Shown: positions 1 through 7,138 of the stretch, one piece after another
Position numbering within the stretch: the first letter of the stretch is position 1
Layout of the letters: every line of letters starts with the position of its first letter
Origin: an uncultured Marinilabiliales bacterium
GTDB lineage: Bacteria; Bacteroidota; Bacteroidia; Bacteroidales; BM520
Direction: 5' to 3'
DNA: 7,568 nucleotides
Assembly: GCA_937877575.1 (NCBI GenBank)
Contig: CALFIZ010000215.1
Location: 1 to 7,568, forward strand
Translations under genes and position numbers: made by a program
The notes under the pieces: generated by a model
The model's input: only the letters and a program-made list of their open reading frames with translations
Database searches by the model: none
Told to the model about the DNA's origin: nothing

Positions 1-2828
1 CATGCGACAGTTACGAATGGGACGATGACACCTACACGGTAAGCGGTGACTACGTCCATACCTACGAAACTATCCAAGGCTGCGACAGTATCGTCACGCT
101 GCACCTGACAATCAACAATGGTTATGTTGGCGAGTTCTGGGCAGTGTCATGCGACAGTTACGAATGGGACGATGACACCTACACGGTAAGCGGTGACTAC
201 GTACATACCTACGAAACCGTCCATGGCTGCGATAGTATTGTGACCCTGCACCTGACAATCAACAACAGCGTTGAAAGCAACATTTATGAAACTGTCTGCG
301 ACAAGTACTTCTTCAATGGTGATTTCATCTATGAAAGCGGTATTTACACCAGTTATTTGGAGACAGCTCAGGGTTGTGACAGTATTGTTAACCTCAATTT
401 GACGGTCAACCATTCGTCAGAGCCAGATACCATTGTTGCTTACAGTTGTTATGAATACACTTGGAATGACAGTACGTATCACACAAGCGGTTTCTACACA
501 CAGTACTTCCAGAATGCTGAAGGTTGCGACAGCATCGTACACTTGCAGCTTTACCTCCACGGAACCACTAATACTGAGTTCGAGGTGACAGCCTGCGACA
601 GTTATACCTGGAACGATGAAACCTATATCATGAGCGGTATATACAGACAAACATTCCAGACAGTTCAAGGTTGCGACAGTATTGTAACATTGTATCTGAC
701 TATCAATCGTTCAGTTGAAACTTCGTTCGATGTAAGGGCATGTGGCAGTTATTCATGGTATGGTGGAACATATTATGAAAGCGGTGATTACACCAACGTC
801 CTGCAGACGCTTCATGGTTGCGACAGTGTCGTGACGATGCATCTGACAATAGTTGACCAGCCGGTTGTATCCATAGTTAACTATGCTACAGTCTGCGGCA
901 ACCAAGACGGTTACATTGAAGTCAGAGTTGATGGTGGCAATGCGCCATACATCTATAAGCTCAACAACGGATTCGAAAGTGAACCTCAGATGAGCAATAC
1001 ATTCCGTTACGAAGGTCTTATGCCGGGTCTGTACATCATAAATGTTGAAGACAACAGTGAATGTTCTATCGACCGTGAAATAGTCACTTTGTTATCGTTA
1101 CCGGAAGGACAATTTGAGGCTTTCGTTGATAGTTATGATCCTGGTTGTTCTGCAAATACGGGCTATATCACAATTGAGGTAAGAGGTGGTGTGGCACCAT
1201 TCACTTACAGGATTGAACAGACTGACGGTACATATTATAAGGAAGTGACAAGCTACTATTATTTGAACATCTTCTCTGACCTCGGAGCAGGAACATATAA
1301 GGTAAGCACAGTTGATGCCTTTGAGTGTAACCGTGAGCCTGAGGAATCGATTATCGTACTGAATCAGCCTGAAGAGCATATAGCAATAGTTGAACCTATT
1401 GAAGTTGGAACAGGCTGTCAGAATGGAGAAGGTTGGATAACAGTCCATATAACAGGCGGCCTTGCACCATACACCTACATGGTAGGTCATATTTATCAGA
1501 GTGCTCCTACAAATGATATGGAATACACATTCACCGACTTGAATTCAGGCAGTTACGAAATCATTGTAATTGATGCCAACGGCTGTCAAAGCAAACTCAA
1601 TGGAGCAGTGGTTGTTCCTGAAGTTGAGAGAGCCATGGATGTTGTCGTGAAATCATTGAGCCGTTGTTACGGAGTTGATGATGGAACTGTAACACTCACA
1701 GTCAGTGGCGGTTATCCACCATATCAGTACTCACTTGATGCAGAACATGTAAGTGACTGGACAGATGCAACAGAATATGAATTTGATGGCATTGCAACAG
1801 GCAGTTACATGGCTATGGTAACCGACAGTCATTCGTGTACGATAAGTAAGCCGGTTGTCCTTGAAGAAGGCAGACCGTTGGAGATTGTCGTCAACTACAA
1901 GATGAACGACAGTGGTAAAGGTGGTGAAGTGTCGCTCAGTGTAGCTGGAGGCAGTCCAAAGTACATCTATTCATGGGTAAATGACCTTGGTGGAAGTGAA
2001 AGTACTGCAGAACAATATGATACAGTTCACGTATTCAAGAAACTTACACCTGCCCTTTATGACTTCTACATTTCTGATGGTTTAGGCTGTCAGAAGGTGG
2101 TGACATTGGGAATCGGTGAGAATACCGGAATCAACTTCGAAATCCTCGGTGACACGACATGGTGCGAAGATGAGACAGGTACTCTCTACGTATCACGTGA
2201 TGACATGAGAATTTACAGATGGAACAATAATGAGACTACACAATCCATCGAAATCAGCAAATATGCCGGCACATACACCTACACGGTATTCTGTGTTGAT
2301 GAAGACGGCAATAGTGGTACTGCATCGAAGACTGTGACAATCGTTGATTGTGAAGAAATTTACAGTCAGGTTGCAATCAGCGGCGAAAACTTTGTATGCT
2401 ATGGTGACAGCATCACACTGACAGCTGTAACCGGACCGTTCGATCATTATTCCTGGAACACTGGAGCAACAACTCAAAGTATAGTGGTCAGGGGTGATAA
2501 AGTTGGTACCGAGATATACAGTGTAATGGTTAGTGATGACAGCGGTCATTATGGTTATGCAGACTTTGAAGTTGAAGTCGGATGGTGTGATGACCTCATC
2601 ATCTATCCTAATCCTGCCAACGATGTATTACATGTCAACTGTTCTAATGTTATCGGACAGTATCGTATAGTGAACGATATGGATAATATCATGATGAAGG
2701 GGACCGCAATCAATAAGAAATCATTTGATATTGAAACACAGCATTTGAGTGCCGGTCATTATTTAATCGAGTTTTATCTGCCTGATATAAACAAAATATT
2801 GATATATCAATTGATAGTAATACATTAA
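1..2828 (+). CDS. Large repeat-rich T9SS-secreted surface protein (SprB/adhesin-like), 5' end missing
   Basis: This is the C-terminal part of a large exported protein. The frame is open from base 3, so the gene begins upstream; the GTG at 144 lies inside a repeat and is not a credible start. Module order: six ~49-residue repeats of the form CDSY-x-W...TY...SG-x-Y...GCDSIVTL-x-LTI (bases 3-851), five SprB-like repeats with GG-x-x-P-Y-x-Y cores (894-2090), two Ig-like modules with WNNNETTQSI (about 2225) and WNTGATTQSI (about 2454), and a terminal domain starting at the YPNPAND motif (2604) that fits the T9SS type A sorting signal. Such proteins cross the outer membrane through T9SS and are anchored or released; SprB in Flavobacterium is a mobile gliding adhesin. 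Cysteines recur in pairs about 27 residues apart in the first repeats, which suggests disulfides. Adhesion is inferred from architecture; no catalytic domain is visible. A terminator follows 27 bases after the TAA stop, so it is not co-transcribed with the next gene. Confidence 0.9.
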   Translation, partial: CDSYEWDDDTYTVSGDYVHTYETIQGCDSIVTLHLTINNGYVGEFWAVSCDSYEWDDDTYTVSGDYVHTYETVHGCDSIVTLHLTINNSVESNIYETVCDKYFFNGDFIYESGIYTSYLETAQGCDSIVNLNLTVNHSSEPDTIVAYSCYEYTWNDSTYHTSGFYTQYFQNAEGCDSIVHLQLYLHGTTNTEFEVTACDSYTWNDETYIMSGIYRQTFQTVQGCDSIVTLYLTINRSVETSFDVRACGSYSWYGGTYYESGDYTNVLQTLHGCDSVVTMHLTIVDQPVVSIVNYATVCGNQDGYIEVRVDGGNAPYIYKLNNGFESEPQMSNTFRYEGLMPGLYIINVEDNSECSIDREIVTLLSLPEGQFEAFVDSYDPGCSANTGYITIEVRGGVAPFTYRIEQTDGTYYKEVTSYYYLNIFSDLGAGTYKVSTVDAFECNREPEESIIVLNQPEEHIAIVEPIEVGTGCQNGEGWITVHITGGLAPYTYMVGHIYQSAPTNDMEYTFTDLNSGSYEIIVIDANGCQSKLNGAVVVPEVERAMDVVVKSLSRCYGVDDGTVTLTVSGGYPPYQYSLDAEHVSDWTDATEYEFDGIATGSYMAMVTDSHSCTISKPVVLEEGRPLEIVVNYKMNDSGKGGEVSLSVAGGSPKYIYSWVNDLGGSESTAEQYDTVHVFKKLTPALYDFYISDGLGCQKVVTLGIGENTGINFEILGDTTWCEDETGTLYVSRDDMRIYRWNNNETTQSIEISKYAGTYTYTVFCVDEDGNSGTASKTVTIVDCEEIYSQVAISGENFVCYGDSITLTAVTGPFDHYSWNTGATTQSIVVRGDKVGTEIYSVMVSDDSGHYGYADFEVEVGWCDDLIIYPNPANDVLHVNCSNVIGQYRIVNDMDNIMMKGTAINKKSFDIETQHLSAGHYLIEFYLPDINKILIYQLIVIH
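3..851 (+). repeat. Six tandem 147/150-bp coding repeats (CDSY...GCDSI type)
   Basis: The first Cys codon of each unit lies at bases 3, 150, 297, 447, 594 and 741, giving spacings of 147, 147, 150, 147 and 147. Each unit carries an aromatic CDSY/W start (CDKYFF, CYEYTW and CGSYSW in variants), a SG-x-Y turn, and a GCDS(I/V)V hydrophobic strand. Copies 1 and 2 are nearly identical at DNA level, while the others are related mainly at protein level. The array probably continues upstream of the window because copy 1 starts right at the edge. Such units are common stalk or adhesive modules in Bacteroidota T9SS cargo. Confidence 0.93.
894..2090 (+). repeat. Five SprB-like repeats within the surface protein
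   Basis: Five units of about 55-65 residues each follow the pattern C-x(n)-G-x-(I/V)-x-V-x-(V/I)-x-GG-x-x-P-Y-x-Y ... F-x-x-L-x-x-G-x-Y-x-(V/I)-x-V-x-D-x-x-x-C. Approximate bounds are 894-1100, 1146-1328, 1416-1586, 1665-1838 and 1902-2090. The cores read GGNAPYIY, GGVAPFTY, GGLAPYTY, GGYPPYQY and GGSPKYIY. The fifth is the most divergent: it lacks the leading Cys and has Pro-Lys in place of Pro-Tyr. The pattern fits the SprB repeat family of Bacteroidota gliding and adhesin proteins. The units are divergent at DNA level, unlike the first two copies of the upstream array. Confidence 0.85.
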
Positions 2829-2855
2829 TTAATATCAAAATATAGAATGTAATTG

Positions 2856-2885
2856 AAAGGGCGGGTTTCAAATCCGCCCTTTTTT
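2856..2885 (+). terminator. Rho-independent terminator after the surface-protein gene
   Basis: The arm AAAGGGCGGGTTT (2856-2868) pairs with AAATCCGCCCTTT (2870-2882). It forms a GC-rich stem with one G-T wobble and a small apical loop around C2869 (the innermost pairs must open), and runs directly into a T tract ending at 2885. It lies 27 bases after the TAA at 2826-2828. The A-rich 5' flank could let it work weakly on the opposite strand, but no minus-strand gene faces it. Confidence 0.93.
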
Positions 2886-2897
2886 ATATGGTTGTCA

Positions 2898-2931
2898 ATT
2901 GGTTTATAACAGAAAAAAAGTATTATCTTTG
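2898..2931 (+). promoter_or_regulatory. Bacteroidota-type promoter for the GH109-PPAD-ROK-C25 cluster
   Basis: TATCTTTG at 2924-2931 matches the Bacteroidota -7 element TAnnTTTG exactly. ATTG at 2898-2901 is a plausible, imperfect -33 element (consensus TTTG) with a spacer of 22 bases, slightly longer than the usual 19-21. Transcription would start around 2936-2938 and leave a short A/T-rich leader of roughly 25 bases before the ATG at 2964. No operator-like inverted repeat or riboswitch-sized leader is visible. Confidence 0.65.
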
Positions 2932-2963
2932 CTTTTTTGTATAATAATTATAAATCAAGCAAA

Positions 2964-4400
2964 ATGAAGACTACCCGTAGAGATTTTCTCAAAATTTCGG
3001 CTGTTGGCACTGGTGTCATTGCCGGGAATATGATTTTGGGCGGATGTACAAGAAAAGGCACTGATTCTCAGATAGATGGCAATCTGATAAAAAACGTTCT
3101 CGGTGACAATCGTCCTGTGAATATGACTGATTATGCTGCGCCAAAACTCGACCGTGTTCGCATAGGTTTTGTTGGCATTGGTGACCGTGGGAGCGAAGCT
3201 GTTGAGAGAATGACCCACATAGAAGGTGTTGATATAGTTGCGGCGTGTGACAAGCGTCCGGCTGCCATTGCAGGCACTCAGGCCATCCTTCAGAGGGCAG
3301 GGCTGCCTAAGGCCAAGGAATATGGCGGTTCCGAAGAGGCATGGAAGGGTCTTTGTGAAGACCCCGATGTGGACCTTGTATATATCTGCACCGGCTGGAA
3401 TCTTCATACACCTGTCGCCGTTTATGCCATGGAACATGGAAAACATGTCGCCGTGGAGGTTCCTGCAGCCCGTACTCTTGATGAATGCTGGCAGTTAGTG
3501 GAAACATCCGAACGCACCAAAAGGCATTGTATGATGCTTGAGAACTGCTGCTACGATTTCTTCGAGCTTCTTACCCTCAATATGGCTCGTCAAGGCTATT
3601 TCGGCGATATCATCCATGGTGCCGGCGGTTATCTTCACGACCTTATGGGCTTTAATTTCTTCAAGCCTATTGATGATGTCCAGGCTGACGGCTACGGCTA
3701 TACCGATTACTGGCGTCTTAAAGAGAACCGTGACCGTAACGGAAACCTTTACCCGACCCACGGACTTGGTCCTATATGCCAGATTATGAATATCAACCGT
3801 GGTGACAAAATGGACTATCTCACTTCTATGTCATCCAACGATTTCACAATGGAGAAAAAAGCCAATGAAAAAGCTGCCACAGACCCGGACTTCATTCCGT
3901 TTGCAAATCACAAATACCGTGGCAATTTCAACGTTACAACCATAAGGACCCATCTCGGACGCACCATTCTCGTCGAGCACGATGTCTCAACGCAGCGTCC
4001 TTATTCTCGTATCCATCAGATAATCGGAACTAAGGCCATGGCTCAGAAATACCCGGGACCTGAGAGAATTTCAAGCAATATTAAGGAAATATGGCTCAAT
4101 GGTGAGGAAATGGATGAAATCAAGAAAAAATACACATACAACATAGTTAACCGTATCGGTGATCTCGCAAGGGAAGTCGGCGGACATGGAGGAATGGATT
4201 TCATAATGGACTGGCGGCTTATCGACTGTCTGCGAAATGGTCTTCCGCTTGACCAAACCGTCTATGATGCCGCTCTCTGGAGCTGCATAGCACCTCTCAG
4301 CGAATGGTCGGTTGCCCACCGTTCCAATTCCATTGATGTCCCTGATTTCACCGGTGGCAAATGGAAAACCAATAAACCTCTCGACTTAACTAATGCGTAA
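2964..4400 (+). CDS. GH109-family glycosidase (alpha-N-acetylgalactosaminidase-like), Tat-exported, Gfo/Idh/MocA fold
   Basis: The protein has 478 residues. It starts with a twin-arginine signal (TRRDFLK, residues 4-10), a hydrophobic stretch and a possible lipobox LGGC (Cys28), so it is probably exported folded and perhaps lipidated. A Rossmann NAD-binding region follows, with GFVGIGDRG at 68-76, then EVPAA at 165-169 where ordinary Gfo/Idh/MocA dehydrogenases have EKP. The C-terminal half matches GH109: YPTHGLGP (263-270), MNINRGD (275-281), HDVSTQRPYSR (339-349), GGHGGMDF (407-414) and IDVPDFTGG (457-465). Characterised GH109 enzymes hold NAD+ and cleave terminal alpha-GalNAc by an oxidation-elimination-reduction cycle. 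Arg251, Tyr263, His266 and Tyr347 seem to correspond to active-site residues reported in the Elizabethkingia enzyme; that alignment is from memory. The upstream in-frame TTG at 2937 is rejected because it would overlap the inferred transcription start and add residues before the Tat signal. A sugar dehydrogenase-like relative with another substrate remains possible. Confidence 0.88.
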   Translation: MKTTRRDFLKISAVGTGVIAGNMILGGCTRKGTDSQIDGNLIKNVLGDNRPVNMTDYAAPKLDRVRIGFVGIGDRGSEAVERMTHIEGVDIVAACDKRPAAIAGTQAILQRAGLPKAKEYGGSEEAWKGLCEDPDVDLVYICTGWNLHTPVAVYAMEHGKHVAVEVPAARTLDECWQLVETSERTKRHCMMLENCCYDFFELLTLNMARQGYFGDIIHGAGGYLHDLMGFNFFKPIDDVQADGYGYTDYWRLKENRDRNGNLYPTHGLGPICQIMNINRGDKMDYLTSMSSNDFTMEKKANEKAATDPDFIPFANHKYRGNFNVTTIRTHLGRTILVEHDVSTQRPYSRIHQIIGTKAMAQKYPGPERISSNIKEIWLNGEEMDEIKKKYTYNIVNRIGDLAREVGGHGGMDFIMDWRLIDCLRNGLPLDQTVYDAALWSCIAPLSEWSVAHRSNSIDVPDFTGGKWKTNKPLDLTNA

Positions 4401-4417
4401 TATTAAAAACTTATAAA

Positions 4418-6016
4418 ATGAAAAAAAATCTATTATTAACCGTATTATTGTTTTTTGGCGTTTTGGCTGTTAACGCCCAGCCGATTTACAATGCACAAGG
4501 CATTGAACTGAAACACAATATGACTGCTGAGGAAGCTGAACTTTATAAAACAGTCAGAATGGAAACTCAGACAACAAATCCGCCTACAGGCGACATTCGC
4601 CCGATAGCCGAGTATGAGCCCATGGAGGCAGTCTTGGTAAGATACCCTTTCGGCATTCCTATCAGCCTCATTAAAGAAATGGCCAAAGACATAAAAGTTA
4701 TCACCATTGTCCAGAATGCCAGCCAGGAAAACACTGTCCGCAACCAATATATCAGCAATCAGGTGAATATAAGCAACTGTGAGTTCCTGTATCACGCCAC
4801 CGACACTTATTGGACCCGTGACTATGGTCCTTTCTTCCTCGCCATTGACGATTCTGAGGTTGCAATGTATGACTTCACCTATAACCGTCCACGTTACAAC
4901 GACAATCAGGTCAACACCGCCTTGGCACAATACCTTTCACTTGACAGATATGCCTCAACACTCCAGCTCACCGGCGGCAATTATATGAATGACGGTACCT
5001 CACAGGCTGCATCCACTACACTGACATATACAGAGAACCCTTCCTGGTCCCATAATCAGATTGCCCAGCATTTCGAGGATTATCTCGGCATTACCGACTA
5101 CCATTTCATTGATGACCCGTTAGACGATTATATAGAGCATATCGACTGCTGGGGCAAATATCTTGCGCCTGACAAGGTTATGATAGGACAAGTTCCTCCA
5201 ACCGATTACAGATACCAGGAATATGAAAGCGTTGCAAATACATTCGCAAACATGACTTCACCTTACGGTACACCTATGCGGGTGTATCGCGTATATACAC
5301 CTGGAAACTACCAGACTACCCCTTATACCAACAGTCTGATTCTCAACAATAAAGTTTTTGTTCCTATTTCCGGCAACTCCAACGATGCCGCCGCACTTGC
5401 TTCATATCAGGCAGCAATGCCGGGCTATCAGGTTATCGGAATCAACTATTATGGCTGGGAAAATACAGATGCCCTTCACTGCCGTACCCATGAAATCGCC
5501 GACAGGGAAATGCTCTATATCAAACATCAGCCTCTGCACGACACGGTTGACAGCTATGGTACCGTCACTATCAGCACGGACCTTTATTCTTACGGAAATC
5601 ATACTGTCCTTGCCGACTCGGTTATCGCTTATGTCAGGGTTCCCGATGGTGAATATACCGGTTATTCCATGACCAATACCGAAGGCAACACCTGGTCGGT
5701 GAATATTTCAGGCTTGCCTAACGGTGAACTCGAATATTACATTTTCGCAGCCGATGATTCAGGACGCAGGGAATGTCATCCTTACATAGGCGCTCCGGAC
5801 CCTCATCCGTTCATTCTCCGTTACTTGTCAACAGTCCCCGGTGATGCCAATGGCGACAGTGTAGTTGACATTACTGATATTACAATCACTATCAGCTACA
5901 TGATGAGCGGCAGTGCCAATCCGTTCATTTTCGAAAATGCTGATGTGAACAATGACGGTGCTGTCAATGTCCTTGATATTATTTTGATGGTCAACATTAT
6001 CTTCAGCGGCAAATAA
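4418..6016 (+). CDS. PPAD-like peptidylarginine deiminase with Ig-like domain and C-terminal dockerin-like module
   Basis: The protein has 532 residues. A Sec signal peptide is visible (residues 1-20, likely cut at NA|Q). The catalytic domain (about 52-375) resembles P. gingivalis peptidylarginine deiminase (PF04371 family), which converts C-terminal peptidyl-arginine to citrulline plus ammonia. The catalytic set is present: Asp135 in YWTRD, His241 and Asp243 in HIDCWGK, and nucleophile Cys355 in DALHCRTHE, equivalent to PPAD D130, H236, D238 and C351. Arg157 and Arg159 in YNRPRYND match PPAD R152/R154, the residues that hold the substrate carboxylate. An Ig-like domain (about 378-468) includes YYIFAADDSGR, also as in PPAD. 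The end differs: instead of a T9SS sorting domain, residues 475-530 hold two EF-hand-like dockerin loops (D476-N478-D480-D487 and D509-N511-D513-D520). The gap to the upstream gene is 17 bases, with no Shine-Dalgarno. Agmatine deiminase is less likely because of the signal peptide and the RPR motif. Activity and cell location are inferred. Confidence 0.9.
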   Translation: MKKNLLLTVLLFFGVLAVNAQPIYNAQGIELKHNMTAEEAELYKTVRMETQTTNPPTGDIRPIAEYEPMEAVLVRYPFGIPISLIKEMAKDIKVITIVQNASQENTVRNQYISNQVNISNCEFLYHATDTYWTRDYGPFFLAIDDSEVAMYDFTYNRPRYNDNQVNTALAQYLSLDRYASTLQLTGGNYMNDGTSQAASTTLTYTENPSWSHNQIAQHFEDYLGITDYHFIDDPLDDYIEHIDCWGKYLAPDKVMIGQVPPTDYRYQEYESVANTFANMTSPYGTPMRVYRVYTPGNYQTTPYTNSLILNNKVFVPISGNSNDAAALASYQAAMPGYQVIGINYYGWENTDALHCRTHEIADREMLYIKHQPLHDTVDSYGTVTISTDLYSYGNHTVLADSVIAYVRVPDGEYTGYSMTNTEGNTWSVNISGLPNGELEYYIFAADDSGRRECHPYIGAPDPHPFILRYLSTVPGDANGDSVVDITDITITISYMMSGSANPFIFENADVNNDGAVNVLDIILMVNIIFSGK

Positions 6017-6018
6017 TC

Positions 6019-7119
6019 ATGAATGACATAGTAATGACGCTCGATGCCGGCGGAACAAACTTCGTTTTTTCGGCTTATCAGAATGCAAAGGAAATAATCG
6101 GACATGTGCATCTCAAAACTCCTAAGAAGGAAAACGGTGCAGTGCTTGAGGATGTGTTGAACACTATTGTCAAGGGCTTCAAGATGGTTGAGGAGAAACT
6201 TCCCGGAAAACCGACGGCAATCAGTTTTTCCTTTCCCGGTCCTGCCGAATATGAACTTGGCATAATCGGTGACTTGCAGAATCTCCCTCTGTTCAGAGGC
6301 GGGGTAGCCCTCGGCCCTATGCTTCAGAATATCTTTGGGATACCTGTCTTTATCAACAACGATGGTGACCTTTTCGCATACGGTGAGGCTATGGGCGGTT
6401 TCCTGCAGCACATCAATCAGAAACTTGAGACCATCGGCAGTCCCAAAAGATTCAAAAATCTTCTGGGTGTGACCTTCGGCAGCGGTTTTGGCGGAGGTAT
6501 CGTTACTGACGGTAAAATCTATCCCGGCGACAATTCCGCACAAGGCGAAATAAACCGTTTCTGTGACAAGTTCAACACCGACTTTTCGATAGAGGAAAGT
6601 ACGTCAATAAAGGCTATAAAACGCATGTATCGGGAGTTTTCAGGCTCTAATGACGAATCTCTTGAGCCTAAGGATATCTTTGATATTGCTGAGGGTAACA
6701 AACCTGGAGATGCCATTGCAGCCAAAGCCACTTTCAAGAAATTCGCGGAAGCGGCAGGCATGGCCCTTGCCAATGCGGCTTCTCTGACCGATGGACTTAT
6801 TGTCATTGGCGGTGGCCTTGCCAACGCTTATCCTATCTTTATGAATGATATGGTGGCTGAAATGAATAAGCCTTTCCACACCAATGCCGGGGAGGATATA
6901 ACCCGCATGGAAGTCTCTGTCTTTAATCTCGAAGATGAAAAAGATATGAAGAAATTCCTCAAAGGCGATGTAAGAACAGTCAAAGTACCATTTTCTGACA
7001 AAACTATCACTTACGACCCGATGAAACGTATCGGAGTGGGTGTTACACGCTTGGGTACCGAAAACGCCATTTCTCTCGGTGCCTATTATTACGCTGTTAA
7101 TAGATTAAATTTGGAATAA
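6019..7119 (+). CDS. ROK-family sugar kinase, zinc-motif-less type
   Basis: The protein has 366 residues and no signal peptide, so it is cytoplasmic. The phosphate-1 motif DAGGTN is at residues 9-14, the probable catalytic Asp115 sits in INNDGD (112-117), GVTFGSGFGGG (150-160) matches the ROK core, and VIGGGLANA (262-270) is the adenosine-side motif. ROK proteins phosphorylate hexoses or N-acetylhexosamines, and some act as repressors; no N-terminal helix-turn-helix is present, so a kinase is favoured. The usual zinc motif CxCGxxGCxE is absent, and after the sugar-contacting Glu (E177 in QGEINRF) the normal Gly-His is replaced by Asn-Arg. An extra segment at about 297-340, before the final LGTENAISLGAYYYA helix, makes it longer than a typical ~300-residue ROK kinase. 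The ATG lies two bases after the stop of the PPAD-like gene, so translation is probably coupled. The substrate cannot be read from sequence; GalNAc or another amino sugar is suggested only by the GH109-like neighbour. Confidence 0.87.
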   Translation: MNDIVMTLDAGGTNFVFSAYQNAKEIIGHVHLKTPKKENGAVLEDVLNTIVKGFKMVEEKLPGKPTAISFSFPGPAEYELGIIGDLQNLPLFRGGVALGPMLQNIFGIPVFINNDGDLFAYGEAMGGFLQHINQKLETIGSPKRFKNLLGVTFGSGFGGGIVTDGKIYPGDNSAQGEINRFCDKFNTDFSIEESTSIKAIKRMYREFSGSNDESLEPKDIFDIAEGNKPGDAIAAKATFKKFAEAAGMALANAASLTDGLIVIGGGLANAYPIFMNDMVAEMNKPFHTNAGEDITRMEVSVFNLEDEKDMKKFLKGDVRTVKVPFSDKTITYDPMKRIGVGVTRLGTENAISLGAYYYAVNRLNLE

Positions 7120-7138
7120 AAAACATATAACATTGAAA

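Noticed and set aside
3..851. CRISPR array or non-coding tandem repeat
   Set aside because: The period is 147-150 bases in a continuous coding frame and the units are conserved at protein level, with no short repeat/unique spacer pattern.
144..2828. GTG at 144 as the start of the surface-protein gene
   Set aside because: The same frame is open back to base 3 and encodes another full copy of the repeat, and no signal peptide follows the GTG. The gene is 5' truncated by the window.
2937..2963. TTG at 2937 as an alternative start for the GH109-like gene
   Set aside because: It would place nine residues before a clean Tat signal and coincide with the inferred transcription start. The ATG at 2964 puts the twin arginines at residues 5-6, as expected.
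2955..3446. 163-codon minus-strand open frame, and a similar 161-codon one at 4445-4930
   Set aside because: Both lie wholly opposite well-supported genes and show no family motifs; they are chance open frames.
4418..6016. Agmatine deiminase (AguA) for the PPAD-like protein
   Set aside because: AguA is cytoplasmic and has no Ig-like domain. This protein has a signal peptide, the PPAD-type RPR motif and a PPAD-like Ig domain.
5837..6016. Evidence for a true cellulosome
   Set aside because: Only one dockerin-like module is present, with no cohesin or scaffoldin in the window. Isolated dockerin-like tails occur in Bacteroidota without cellulosomes.
5896..6543. 215-codon minus-strand open frame
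   Set aside because: It is antisense across the end of the PPAD-like gene and the start of the ROK gene, both supported by motifs. It has no recognisable domain and no promoter or start context on that strand.
6019..7119. ROK-family transcriptional repressor (NagC/XylR type)
   Set aside because: The protein begins directly with the kinase phosphate motif at residue 9, leaving no room for a DNA-binding domain.
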